Origin: DATHWB01 sp046565785
GTDB taxonomy: Bacteria > Actinomycetota > Acidimicrobiia > Spongiisociales > ZC4RG35
Direction: 5' to 3'
NCBI GenBank assembly: GCA_046565785.1
Contig: JBKHXZ010000151.1
Coordinates: 1 to 16,311 of the forward strand
DNA length: 16,311 nucleotides
Shown here: piece after piece, positions 6,666 through 13,463 of the stretch
Numbering within the stretch: the first letter of the stretch is position 1
Layout: the number at the start of each line of letters is the position of its first letter
Notes under the pieces: generated by a model
Seen by the model: only the letters and a program-made list of their open reading frames with translations
The model's database searches: none
What the model was told of the DNA's origin: nothing
Position numbers and translations under genes: made by a program

Positions 6666-7325
6666 TCAGAACAGGGTCAGGTCGTCGGACTCGACTTCCC
6701 GCAGCCCGTCGTAGTCGACTTCGATCACGGCGATTCCTCGCGTCTCGCCCAACGTGCGCGCCTGCGGTGTGACCGACTGGGCGGCGAGGATGCCCCGCAC
6801 CGGTGCGAGGCGGCTGTCCTGGTCGAGCCGCTGCAGATAGCGACTGAGCTGTTCGACACCGTCGATCTCGCCCCGCCGTTTGATCTCCACCGCCACCATT
6901 CCGCCGCTGGCGTCGGTGCACAGCAGATCGACCGGACCGATGTCTGTCGGGTACTCCCGGCGGACCAGAGCCAATCCTTCTTCCAGCACCCACGGGCGTT
7001 CAGCCAACAGGAGTTGCAGATGCGCCTCCACCCCGTCCTTCTGGAGCCCGGGGTCGATCCCCAGGTCGTGACTGGTGTCGACGTGGACGTCGTGCAATGT
7101 GATGACCAGTCGCTCGCCCTTCGGGTTGGTGATCTCCCACATCCCGTCGCTTTCGACGAGCGTGTTGGGAGCGTTCATCCAGTTCAACGGCTTGTACGCA
7201 CCTCCGTCCGAGTGGATGGCGACACAGCCGTCGGCCTTCACCATGATCAACCGGGTCGCTCGCGGAAGGTGGGCCGTCAGTCGTCCGGCATAGTCCACCG
7301 TGCATTCGGCCACGACCAGCCGCAT
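6666..7325 (-). CDS. nucS: NucS/EndoMS mismatch-specific endonuclease
   Basis: A 219-residue NucS protein. In Actinomycetota that lack MutS-MutL, this enzyme cuts both strands at mismatches and performs non-canonical mismatch repair. The N-terminal DNA-binding half starts MRLVVAECTVDYAGR and contains WMNAPN (49-54). The C-terminal RecB-like nuclease half carries Asp133 in PVDLL and Glu147-x-Lys149 in VEIKRRG, the expected metal-binding set. The tail ends DDLTLF, resembling the sliding-clamp-binding tail described for the family. The ATG at 7325 shares a base with the stop of the M20 gene (TGATG), so translation is coupled. The long open frame upstream of this ATG is a shadow inside the M20 gene. 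It supports the actinobacterial assignment. Confidence 0.95.
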   Translation of the reverse strand: MRLVVAECTVDYAGRLTAHLPRATRLIMVKADGCVAIHSDGGAYKPLNWMNAPNTLVESDGMWEITNPKGERLVITLHDVHVDTSHDLGIDPGLQKDGVEAHLQLLLAERPWVLEEGLALVRREYPTDIGPVDLLCTDASGGMVAVEIKRRGEIDGVEQLSRYLQRLDQDSRLAPVRGILAAQSVTPQARTLGETRGIAVIEVDYDGLREVESDDLTLF

Positions 7326-8659
7326 CAGCCGAGCGAGTTGATGGCCAGCACCTGGGCGAGGATCGACTTGCGGAGCTCTTCCAGATCCTGGCTCTCGTTG
7401 GGTGCATGGACCGCCGATGTGGGGTCGCCGGCTCCAGTGAGCAGGATGGTGGCTTCCGGGAACAGCGACGAGAAGTCGGCGACGAACGGGATGGACCCGC
7501 CGGCGCCCATCTCGACGGGTTCGATGCCCCACACTTCGGCCATCGCCTGCTTCCAGGCGTCGGCAGCCGGTCCCGATGTGGCCAACTGGAACGCGGACCC
7601 TTTCTCCCCTCCGGTGACGGTCACGTCTGCTCCCCACGGTGCGTTGTCGAGCAAATGGGTGCGGAGGGCGTCCAGGGCACGTCCGGCGTCCTGGCCGGGA
7701 GGGATCCGCATACTCACCTTGGCGCGGGCGACCGGCACGAGCTGATTGATCGCCTCGGACACCGGAGGTGCGTCGATCGCCAGCACCGAGATCGCCGGTT
7801 TGGTCCACATCCGGGACGCGAAGCCGCCCGAGCCGATCTGCTGGAGTCCCGGAGGCGTGCCCATGATCTGGCGGATCTCTTCCTCGGTGAGGTCCAGTTC
7901 GTCGCGGTCGTATCCGGAGATTCCGGCGACAGCCACGTTTCCCTCCTCGTCGTGGAGCGTGGCCAGCAGGCGGGCCAGCACGGTGATGGCGTCGGGGAAC
8001 ACCCCGCCGAACTGACCGGAGTGCACGGCATGACGAGCAGTGCGGACTTCCACGATGCAGGAGGCCAGACCTCGCAGGCTGGTGGTCAATCCCGGGGTGC
8101 CCACTCGCCAGTTGCCGGCGTCGGCGATGACGATGACGTCGGACCGCAGCAGCTCGGCATGGGCTTGCAGGAACTCCGCCAGGTGGGCGGACCCGATTTC
8201 CTCTTCCCCTTCGATGAAGATCTTGAGGGTGGCCGGTGGCTTGCCGGCGAAGGCTCGCAGCGTCCCGAGATGCATCACCACCCCGGACTTGTCGTCGCTG
8301 GCGCCGCGGCCGTACAGCCGCCCGTCACGCTCGAACGGGTCGAAGGGGCTGGTTTCCCACTCGTCGGCGGGTCCCGGCGGTTGGACGTCGTGGTGGGCGT
8401 AGAGCAGAACGGTCGGGGCACCGTCCGGTCCGGGGACCTCGCCGTAGACGGCCGGATGCGCTCCTTCGAGTTCCAGCAGCCGAACATCGGATGCGCCCTC
8501 GGCGCGCAACAGGGCTGCGATGTGTTCGGCCGACCGGCGCACCTCGGCCGGCGGATACCCGGCAGCGGAAACCGAGGGAATGCGGATGAGGTCTTCGAGG
8601 ATGGAGCGCATCTCGTCGAAGTTGGCGTCGACGGTGGCAGTCAGTTGGGCTGGATCCAT
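7325..8659 (-). CDS. M20-family metallopeptidase (dipeptidase-like)
   Basis: A 444-residue di-zinc peptidase of the M20 family, close to the CNDP/PepV-like dipeptidases that cleave short peptides in the cytosol. Metal and catalytic residues are in place: His89-x-Asp91 in YAHHDVQP, bridging Asp122 in GRGASDDKSG, Glu153-Glu154 in IEGEEEIGS, Asp180 in IADAG, and a late His in SAVHAPNES. The lid or dimerisation domain occupies the middle, beginning near TARHAVHSG. ATG 8659 was chosen because homology starts there and no strong alternative exists; the frame stays open upstream through the divergent gene but that part is a shadow. CATACT (8667-8672, minus) lies seven bases before the ATG. It heads the operon with nucS and trmL, overlapping nucS by one base. 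The peptide substrate is unknown. Confidence 0.92.
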   Translation of the reverse strand: MDPAQLTATVDANFDEMRSILEDLIRIPSVSAAGYPPAEVRRSAEHIAALLRAEGASDVRLLELEGAHPAVYGEVPGPDGAPTVLLYAHHDVQPPGPADEWETSPFDPFERDGRLYGRGASDDKSGVVMHLGTLRAFAGKPPATLKIFIEGEEEIGSAHLAEFLQAHAELLRSDVIVIADAGNWRVGTPGLTTSLRGLASCIVEVRTARHAVHSGQFGGVFPDAITVLARLLATLHDEEGNVAVAGISGYDRDELDLTEEEIRQIMGTPPGLQQIGSGGFASRMWTKPAISVLAIDAPPVSEAINQLVPVARAKVSMRIPPGQDAGRALDALRTHLLDNAPWGADVTVTGGEKGSAFQLATSGPAADAWKQAMAEVWGIEPVEMGAGGSIPFVADFSSLFPEATILLTGAGDPTSAVHAPNESQDLEELRKSILAQVLAINSLG

Positions 8660-8666
8660 GGCGGCG

Positions 8667-8696
8667 AGTATGCCCACGACGTCGGCGCACCGCCAA
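8667..8696 (-). promoter_or_regulatory. Candidate promoter of the M20-nucS-trmL operon
   Basis: On the minus strand TTGGCG (8696 to 8691) and CATACT (8672 to 8667) are 18 bases apart. The -10 box ends seven bases before the M20 ATG, which would give a leaderless or nearly leaderless RNA. The match to consensus is moderate. Confidence 0.4.
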
Positions 8697-8710
8697 CGCT
8701 CGGGTCTCCG

Positions 8711-8716
8711 TAGGAT
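8711..8716 (+). promoter_or_regulatory. -10 box TAGGAT, leaderless start of the M50 gene
   Basis: TAGGAT lies six bases before the GTG at 8723, the distance at which RNA would begin at the start codon itself. No ribosome site is present between them. A -35 box at the usual spacing is not recognisable. Confidence 0.45.
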
Positions 8717-8722
8717 CGCCGG

Positions 8723-9427
8723 GTGCGGTTCTCCATCTTTGGTATCCCCATCCACATTCGCCCGTCGTTCTGGCTGGTCGCCGCCATCATCTTCCCGTTC
8801 CAGCTCACCATCCTCCGCCGTCCCGAGAGCTGGCCGTTTCTGGCCGCCTGGCTGGTGGTCGTCGCCGTGTCCGTCGTCGCTCACGAACTCGGTCACGCTC
8901 TCACCGCACGGCGTTACGGGGCCGATGTCGACATGACCTTGTATGCCCTCGGCGGGTTCACCCGTTGGGCGACGCGTCAGCCGTTGAGCCCGTGGAAGCG
9001 GGTTGTGGTCGCCGCCGCCGGTTCGACGGTGGGATTCGTGTTGGGCGGGCTCGTCTACCTGGCTGTGGAGAACGGGGTGGTTTCGGACGGCGCCCGGGTG
9101 CTCGGCTTCGCCCTCGAGAGCTTCTGGCAGGTCAACGTGTTGTGGGGGATCCTCAACTGGCTTCCGGTGCGTCCGCTGGACGGCGGTCACATCTTCCTCG
9201 GCACCATGCAGGCGCTGTTCGGGAGGACCGGCGAACGGATCGCCGACGTGGTGTTTCCGGTGGTCACTGTCGCCGGGGGGCTGTTCGCATACAGCCGCGG
9301 TTTCGTCATCGCTGCCCTCTTCGCGGTGTTCATCCTCATGGACGAGATGCGACGGTGGGGTACGAGACGACCCCGATCCGCACAACAGTCGGAACCAGAA
9401 GAGCCGTTCCGGTTGTTCGACGACTGA
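8723..9427 (+). CDS. M50-family (site-2-protease-like) membrane metallopeptidase
   Basis: A 234-residue integral-membrane zinc protease of the M50 family, which cuts within or next to membrane segments. The zinc motif HELGH is at residues 54-58 (Glu55 catalytic), inside a helix. The third ligand is Asp153 in NWLPVRPLDGGH (145-156), the standard second M50 motif. Five or six hydrophobic segments flank these; there is no PDZ or CBS domain, so it belongs to the small, minimal branch. The tail is charged and proline-rich (WGTRRPRSAQQSEPEEP) and likely cytosolic. GTG 8723 is supported by the TAGGAT box six bases upstream and by homology from the first residues (RFSIFGIPIHIRPSF). It is divergent from the M20 operon. 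The substrate, possibly an anti-sigma factor or peptide, is unknown. Confidence 0.92.
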   Translation: MRFSIFGIPIHIRPSFWLVAAIIFPFQLTILRRPESWPFLAAWLVVVAVSVVAHELGHALTARRYGADVDMTLYALGGFTRWATRQPLSPWKRVVVAAAGSTVGFVLGGLVYLAVENGVVSDGARVLGFALESFWQVNVLWGILNWLPVRPLDGGHIFLGTMQALFGRTGERIADVVFPVVTVAGGLFAYSRGFVIAALFAVFILMDEMRRWGTRRPRSAQQSEPEEPFRLFDD

Positions 9428-9450
9428 AGGCGGGCACCGAATCGTCGGGG

Positions 9451-9456
9451 TAGGTT
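9451..9456 (+). promoter_or_regulatory. -10 box TAGGTT, leaderless start of the acyl-CoA dehydrogenase gene
   Basis: TAGGTT ends seven bases before ATG 9464, with no ribosome site between. This argues for ATG 9464 over the in-frame TTG at 9455, which lies inside the box region. No clear -35 box. Confidence 0.45.
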
Positions 9457-9463
9457 GCGGGTC

Positions 9464-10699
9464 ATGGACTTCGCCTATACCCCCAAGGTCGAGGAGTACC
9501 GCACCCGGCTGCTCGACTTCATGGAAAGTCACGTCTATCCGGCCGAACCGACCTATCGGGCACAGGTCGCCGAACTGGGCCAGTACTCCCACCCTCCCAT
9601 CCTCGAAGAACTGAAGACCGAGGCGCGGCGCCGGGGCCTGTGGAACCTCTTCCTGCCCGACGCCGAACACGGGGCGGGACTGTCCGTGCAGGAATACGCA
9701 CCTCTCGCGGAGATCTCGGGGCGAAGCCCTGAACTGGCGCCCGAAGCGATGAACTGCTCGGCACCCGACACCGGGAACATGGAGATCCTCCACATGTTCG
9801 GTACCGAAGAACAGAAGGAACGCTGGCTCCACCCCCTCCTCGAAGGTGAGATCCGATCCTGTTTCGGAATGACCGAACCCGACGTGGCCTCCTCCGACGC
9901 CCGCAACATCCGAACTCGGATCGAACGGGACGGCGACGAGTACGTGATCAGCGGACGCAAGTGGTTCTCGTCGAATGCCGGGAATCCCCGGGCCAAGGTG
10001 GCGATCGTCATGGGGGTCACCAACCCCGATGCCGACCCGTATCACCAGCAGTCCATGGTGATCGTCCCCCTCGATTCACCGGGTGTGACGATCGAGCGTG
10101 ATCCGACCGTGTTCGGATATCACGACCGGGGCGGGCATCCGCAGGTGCATTACGACCGGGTCCGTGTGCCGGTCTCCAACCTGCTGGGGGACGAGGGCGG
10201 CGGATTCGCCATCGCCCAGGCCCGGCTCGGCCCGGGCCGCATCCACCACTGCATGCGGGCCATCGGCATGGCGGAACGCTGCTTCGACCTGATGGTCCAG
10301 CGGGCCAAGGCGCGAGTGGCGTTCGGCAAGCCACTGGCCGAACAGGGCGTGGTGCGCGAGTGGATCGCCGAATCGCGGATGCGTATCGAGCAGGCACGCC
10401 TGCTGGTGCTGAAAGCGGCATGGATGATCGACAACGTCGGCGTGAAGAACGCCCGGGTGGAGATCGCCGCCATCAAGGTCGTGGCTCCCCGGACGCTCAC
10501 CTACGTCGCCGATCGGGCGATGCAAACCTTCGGCGCGGCCGGGTTCACCGAAGACTGGCCACTGGCGTCGGCGTACGCCATGGGACGCTGGCTACAGATC
10601 GCCGACGGACCCGACGAGGTGCACCTGCGCTCGGTGGGCCGCGCCGAAATCGGCCGCTACGAACCCGGCGCCGTCCCCGACCCCTACGACTTCGATTGA
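9464..10699 (+). CDS. Acyl-CoA dehydrogenase, ACAD10/11-like
   Basis: A 411-residue FAD-dependent acyl-CoA dehydrogenase, which oxidises an acyl-CoA to its 2,3-enoyl form during fatty-acid or branched-chain breakdown and passes electrons to ETF. The N-terminal helical domain spans roughly 1-125. The beta domain holds SCFGMTEPDVASSDA, the usual FAD and substrate contact, and the GRKWFSSNA segment. The C-terminal helical domain carries RVAFGKPLAEQGVV and MQTFGAAGFTEDWPLA. Near the end, the canonical YEGT-type segment is replaced by IADGPDEVH, which is typical of the ACAD10/11 branch and its actinobacterial relatives. The chain length or modified substrate (this branch includes 4-hydroxyacyl processing enzymes) cannot be read. 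It stands alone between the M50 gene and a repeat-rich gap. Confidence 0.93.
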   Translation: MDFAYTPKVEEYRTRLLDFMESHVYPAEPTYRAQVAELGQYSHPPILEELKTEARRRGLWNLFLPDAEHGAGLSVQEYAPLAEISGRSPELAPEAMNCSAPDTGNMEILHMFGTEEQKERWLHPLLEGEIRSCFGMTEPDVASSDARNIRTRIERDGDEYVISGRKWFSSNAGNPRAKVAIVMGVTNPDADPYHQQSMVIVPLDSPGVTIERDPTVFGYHDRGGHPQVHYDRVRVPVSNLLGDEGGGFAIAQARLGPGRIHHCMRAIGMAERCFDLMVQRAKARVAFGKPLAEQGVVREWIAESRMRIEQARLLVLKAAWMIDNVGVKNARVEIAAIKVVAPRTLTYVADRAMQTFGAAGFTEDWPLASAYAMGRWLQIADGPDEVHLRSVGRAEIGRYEPGAVPDPYDFD

Positions 10700-10704
10700 C
10701 CGTG

Positions 10705-10787
10705 TCCCCCCAGGGGGACCCAGGTTCTGTCCCCCCGTTCTTGGGGCCGGGCGAGGGGGGTCGTGAGCGGAGCGAACGCCCCCCCTC
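10705..10787 (+). repeat. Dispersed repeat, copy C, with C-run/G-run hairpins
   Basis: Three nested signals follow the acyl-CoA dehydrogenase stop. First is a TCCCCC-CA-GGGGGA palindrome (10705-10718). Second is C6-GTTCTT-G4 (10731-10746), which shares 17 identical bases with copy A. Third is GAGGGGGG (10753-10760) pairing with CCCCCCTC (10780-10787) around a loop that carries GTGAGCGGAGCGAACG. The CTCGTTGGT end is missing, so this copy is partial or diverged. It may end transcription of the upstream gene. Confidence 0.6.
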
Positions 10788-10821
10788 CTCCCGACGCTTC
10801 TCTGAGATGAGCGTCACGGAA

Positions 10822-10846
10822 CCGCCGGGGGTTTAGGCGGCGTTTA
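10822..10846 (+). terminator. Weak stem-loop before whiB
   Basis: CCGCC (10822-10826) pairs with GGCGG (10836-10840) and is followed by CGTTTAT, the only short T run in this gap. It could be a weak intrinsic terminator or part of the whiB leader. Confidence 0.25.
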
Positions 10847-10873
10847 TCGGGTTCGGGTCAGGATGGAGACCAG

Positions 10874-11137
10874 ATGAGACCTGTCTTCGAGATCGAGCCG
10901 GAGTTCTGGCGGGAAGGCGCCGTTTGCGTCGCTCATCCTGAGGTGGACTTCTTCACCGACGACGCAAGCCAAGTGGCCCGGGCGAAGGCACTGTGCGACG
11001 CCTGCCCGGTGCAGGACGAGTGTCTGATCTTCGCCATCGAGACGAACCAGCCCGACGGTATCTGGGGCGGGTACACGGCCAAGGAACGAGTGAAGCTCCG
11101 TCGTCGGTGGCTCGAAGAGTTCCGGCGAGCGAGCTGA
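10874..11137 (+). CDS. WhiB-family iron-sulfur transcriptional regulator
   Basis: An 87-residue WhiB protein, the usual compact size. WhiB proteins carry an oxygen- and NO-sensitive 4Fe-4S cluster and act with the housekeeping sigma factor on development, redox or stress genes. They are essentially confined to Actinomycetota and their phages. The four cluster cysteines are Cys18, Cys41, Cys44 and Cys50 (C-x22-C-x2-C-x5-C). The GIWGG turn is at 62-66, followed by the basic DNA-binding tail KERVKLRRRWLEEFRR. ATG 10874 is preceded by GGAG (10865-10868) five bases away; CAGGAT (10859-10864) could be a -10 box giving an almost leaderless RNA instead. It converges on the AspA-like gene with only three bases between stop codons. 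Which WhiB subgroup it belongs to cannot be settled here. Confidence 0.95.
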   Translation: MRPVFEIEPEFWREGAVCVAHPEVDFFTDDASQVARAKALCDACPVQDECLIFAIETNQPDGIWGGYTAKERVKLRRRWLEEFRRAS

Positions 11138-11140
11138 GGT

Positions 11141-12100
11141 TCACGAGGCCAGGTGGACCAGGGCGTCGCCCTGACTCACCAGCGGGTTCTGGTTGATGGC
11201 GATGACATGGCCGTCCATTGTGGCGGTGACACGGGCGGCACGGTTGCCGAGCGCATCGGAGATCAAGCCGAGCACGTCGCCTTTCTTCACTTCGGCGCCG
11301 AGTTCGGCCTCCATCTGCATCAGACCGGCCCGGCGGGCGCGCACCCACCGGGTGGTGCGGATCTCGACGGTATCGGCTGGCGGGGGCGTGTCCCAGGCAC
11401 CCATCCCCATCGCCTGCAGCACGCGCAGAACCCCGTTGACTCCGGCCCCGATGGCCGCTTCGTCGAAGCGGTGGATCTGACCCGCCTCGTAGAGCAGCAC
11501 CTTGATCCCTTTCTTGGTGGCGGCGGCTCTCACCGAACCGTCACGCAGCCGGGCGTCGATGATGAACCGGGTGCCGAACGCCACCGCCAGCTGGCGCGTC
11601 TCGTCGTCGTCCAGATTGGCTCGAACCTGGGGCGTGTTGATGCGATGCGACGCCGCGGTGTGGAGGTCGATGCCCAGTTCGCATTGACTGACGACCTCCT
11701 TCATGAACAGCGACGCCAGTTGGCTGGCCATCGAACCCCGGGCCGAACCGGGGAACGAACGGTTCAGGTCCCGGCCGTCGGGCAGATACCGGCTCTGTTC
11801 GACGAACCCGAAAACGTTGACCACAGGCACGGCGATGATCGCCCCACGCAGGGTTCGTTGGTCGATCCTGGGCAGCACCCGACGAACCACCTCGACTCCG
11901 TTCAGCTCGTCGCCGTGGATGGCGCCGCTCAGCCACACCGTCGGGCCGGGATGTTTGCCGTTGACGACCACCACCGGCATGGACAGTCGCGATCCGGTGG
12001 GGAGCCGGGACACCGGCACCTCGTAACGGCTACGGCGTCCGGGAGCCGTCTCCTGACCACCGCAGACGAGTGCGGGTTTCGGGTCAGGCTTTTTGGCCAC
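11141..12100 (-). CDS. Succinylglutamate desuccinylase/aspartoacylase (AstE/AspA)-like metallohydrolase
   Basis: A 319-residue zinc hydrolase of the M14-fold AstE/AspA family, whose members cleave acyl-amino-acid amide bonds or C-terminal residues. Zinc ligands are His62 and Glu65 in IHGDELNG and His147 in DLHTAAS. Arg110, Asn113 and Arg114 in DGRDLNRSFPG match the substrate carboxylate site, and Glu205 in LYEAG fits the catalytic glutamate. The last 80 residues form the family's C-terminal beta domain, which looks like a biotinyl/lipoyl sandwich (VKKGDVLG, DGHVIAINQNPLVSQGDALVHL). The GTG start at 12100 overlaps the rimK stop by 17 bases; no better start occurs nearby. Position after rimB and rimK suggests it acts on glutamylated or related products. 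That role is inference; family membership is firm. Confidence 0.9.
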   Translation of the reverse strand: MAKKPDPKPALVCGGQETAPGRRSRYEVPVSRLPTGSRLSMPVVVVNGKHPGPTVWLSGAIHGDELNGVEVVRRVLPRIDQRTLRGAIIAVPVVNVFGFVEQSRYLPDGRDLNRSFPGSARGSMASQLASLFMKEVVSQCELGIDLHTAASHRINTPQVRANLDDDETRQLAVAFGTRFIIDARLRDGSVRAAATKKGIKVLLYEAGQIHRFDEAAIGAGVNGVLRVLQAMGMGAWDTPPPADTVEIRTTRWVRARRAGLMQMEAELGAEVKKGDVLGLISDALGNRAARVTATMDGHVIAINQNPLVSQGDALVHLAS

Positions 12101-12989
12101 GGGACTTCCGAGACCGTTTGGCCGTGTTCTCCTCGATGAACTCGATCACCCGGGAGGCAACGTCGACGCCGCTTGCTTTCTCGATCCCTTCCAGTCCAGG
12201 CGAGGAGTTCACTTCCAAGACGAGCGGCCCCCGGTCGGATTGGAGCATGTCGACCCCCGCCACGTTCAGTCCCACGGTGCGGGCTGCTTTGACCGCCGTC
12301 GCTCGTTCCTGCGGTGTGAGCCTGATCATCTCGGCCGATCCGCCCCGGTGCAGGTTCGACCGGAAGTCGCCTGGCGCGCCGGTACGCCGCATCGCTGCCA
12401 CGACTTTCCCGGCGATCACGAAGGCGCGGACGTCGGCCCCCTTCGACTCTTTGATGTACTCCTGGACGAGGATGTTGGCGTCGAGTTGGCGGAACGCCCC
12501 GATCACCGACTCGGCGGCCTTACGGGTCTCGGCCAGCACCACACCCAGACCTTGGGTCCCTTCCAGCAGCTTGACCACCACCGGAGGACCTCCGACCACT
12601 TCGAGCAGGCCTTCGATGTCCATCGTGGCGTGGGCGTAGCCCGTCACCGGCAGTCCGACATGGGCGCGGGCCAGGAGCTGATGGGCGTGGAGCTTGTCGC
12701 GGGATCGGGTGATGCCCTGCGACGAGTTCACCGAATACACCTTCGCCATTTCGAACTGTCGCACCACCGCGGTTCCGTAGAAGGTGTGGGAGGCGCCGAT
12801 GCGGGGGATGATGGCGTCGAAAAGCTGCGGCTCGCCTCGGAGAAGCACCTGTGGCTTGGCGGAGGTGATGTCCATGTAGCAGCGGAGGTAGTCGACCACC
12901 GACACGCTGTGACCCCGTTCCTTGGCGGCTTCCACCAGCCGCGCGGTCGAATACAGGTGGCGGTTGCGTGACAGGATCCCGAGGTGCAT
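12084..12989 (-). CDS. rimK: RimK-family alpha-L-glutamate ligase
   Basis: A 301-residue ATP-grasp ligase almost the same length as E. coli RimK, which adds glutamates to the C-terminus of ribosomal protein S6 and can make poly-alpha-glutamate. The N-terminal domain starts MHLGILSRNRHLYSTARLVEA. ATP-grasp features are Lys140 in VVVKLLEGTQGLG (137-149), QEYIKESKGADVR (176-188) and AAMRRTGAPGDFRSNLHRGG (198-217), very close to the E. coli form. Mg ligands are Asp247, Glu259 and Asn261 in VDML and LEVNSSPG. The ATG lies nine bases after the rimB stop; a weak CAGGG precedes it. It is third in the operon. Whether the target here is S6, another protein or free glutamate is unknown. Confidence 0.93.
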   Translation of the reverse strand: MHLGILSRNRHLYSTARLVEAAKERGHSVSVVDYLRCYMDITSAKPQVLLRGEPQLFDAIIPRIGASHTFYGTAVVRQFEMAKVYSVNSSQGITRSRDKLHAHQLLARAHVGLPVTGYAHATMDIEGLLEVVGGPPVVVKLLEGTQGLGVVLAETRKAAESVIGAFRQLDANILVQEYIKESKGADVRAFVIAGKVVAAMRRTGAPGDFRSNLHRGGSAEMIRLTPQERATAVKAARTVGLNVAGVDMLQSDRGPLVLEVNSSPGLEGIEKASGVDVASRVIEFIEENTAKRSRKSRGQKA

Positions 12990-12998
12990 GCCCTGTTT

Positions 12999-13463
12999 CT
13001 AGTCGGTGGGGTCGGGCGCTTGCCCGATGAGGTAGGAGCGGCCAGGGTCGACGACGAACCGGCGTCGGACGGTCTGGCGCCCCAGCAGCATCGGCATCCC
13101 CATGTTGTCCCGTCGGGTGAGGTTCAATTCGGCGGTGATGCGGTGGCGGCCGATGACCAGTTTGGTCTTGATGAGCGGACGTTCCTCGGACCGGCCCCCC
13201 GGGTTGCGAACCATCCGATGATCCAATACCGGGACTTCGACGATGACCGCCGGGCCCGGGGACCGATGGTCCGGATGGATGGCGAAACGGGCGTACTCCT
13301 TCCCGTTCTTCTCGAACAGTTCGAGTCCGAAAGCATGCAGCGAGGCGGTGCGAGCGCCCGTGTCGATCTTTGCCCGGACCACCGCCCCGCCGAGATCGGG
13401 CAGACCGACCCACTCGCGCCAACCGATCACCGGCAGTTGCTTTTTGGGCTTCTTCGCTGTCAT
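12999..13463 (-). CDS. rimB: RimB-like ATP-dependent zinc protease (retropepsin-like fold)
   Basis: A 154-residue protein of the family annotated as ATP-dependent zinc protease, with a retropepsin-like fold. It carries WREWVGLPDLG near the N-terminus and the catalytic-type AKIDTGARTASLHA (31-44, Asp34-Thr-Gly). MPMLLGRQ (123-130) and FVVDPGRSYL follow toward the end. In Pseudomonas the homologue RimB is encoded with RimK and affects RimK-dependent modification, so the position directly upstream of rimK supports the same partnership. ATG 13463 overlaps the stop of the YibE/F gene as ATGA, implying coupled translation; the very long frame running further upstream is a shadow across two other genes. 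The lysine-rich start (TAKKPKKQ) is cytosolic. The gene symbol follows the Pseudomonas usage. Confidence 0.87.
   Translation of the reverse strand: MTAKKPKKQLPVIGWREWVGLPDLGGAVVRAKIDTGARTASLHAFGLELFEKNGKEYARFAIHPDHRSPGPAVIVEVPVLDHRMVRNPGGRSEERPLIKTKLVIGRHRITAELNLTRRDNMGMPMLLGRQTVRRRFVVDPGRSYLIGQAPDPTD

Noticed and set aside
6498..7745. 415-residue plus-strand frame across trmL, nucS and M20
   Set aside because: It spans three well-supported genes on the other strand and shows no recognisable motif.
7325..10045. 906-residue open frame on the minus strand
   Set aside because: The M20 homology begins at ATG 8659; upstream it runs antisense through the M50 and acyl-CoA dehydrogenase genes and has low-complexity composition.
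10705..10746. Classical Rho-independent terminator after the acyl-CoA dehydrogenase gene
   Set aside because: The hairpins are strong but none is followed by a T tract, so I list them as repeats rather than as confirmed terminators.
11153..12139. 328-residue plus-strand frame opposite the AspA-like gene
   Set aside because: Histidine- and glycine-rich shadow; the minus strand has intact zinc-site motifs.
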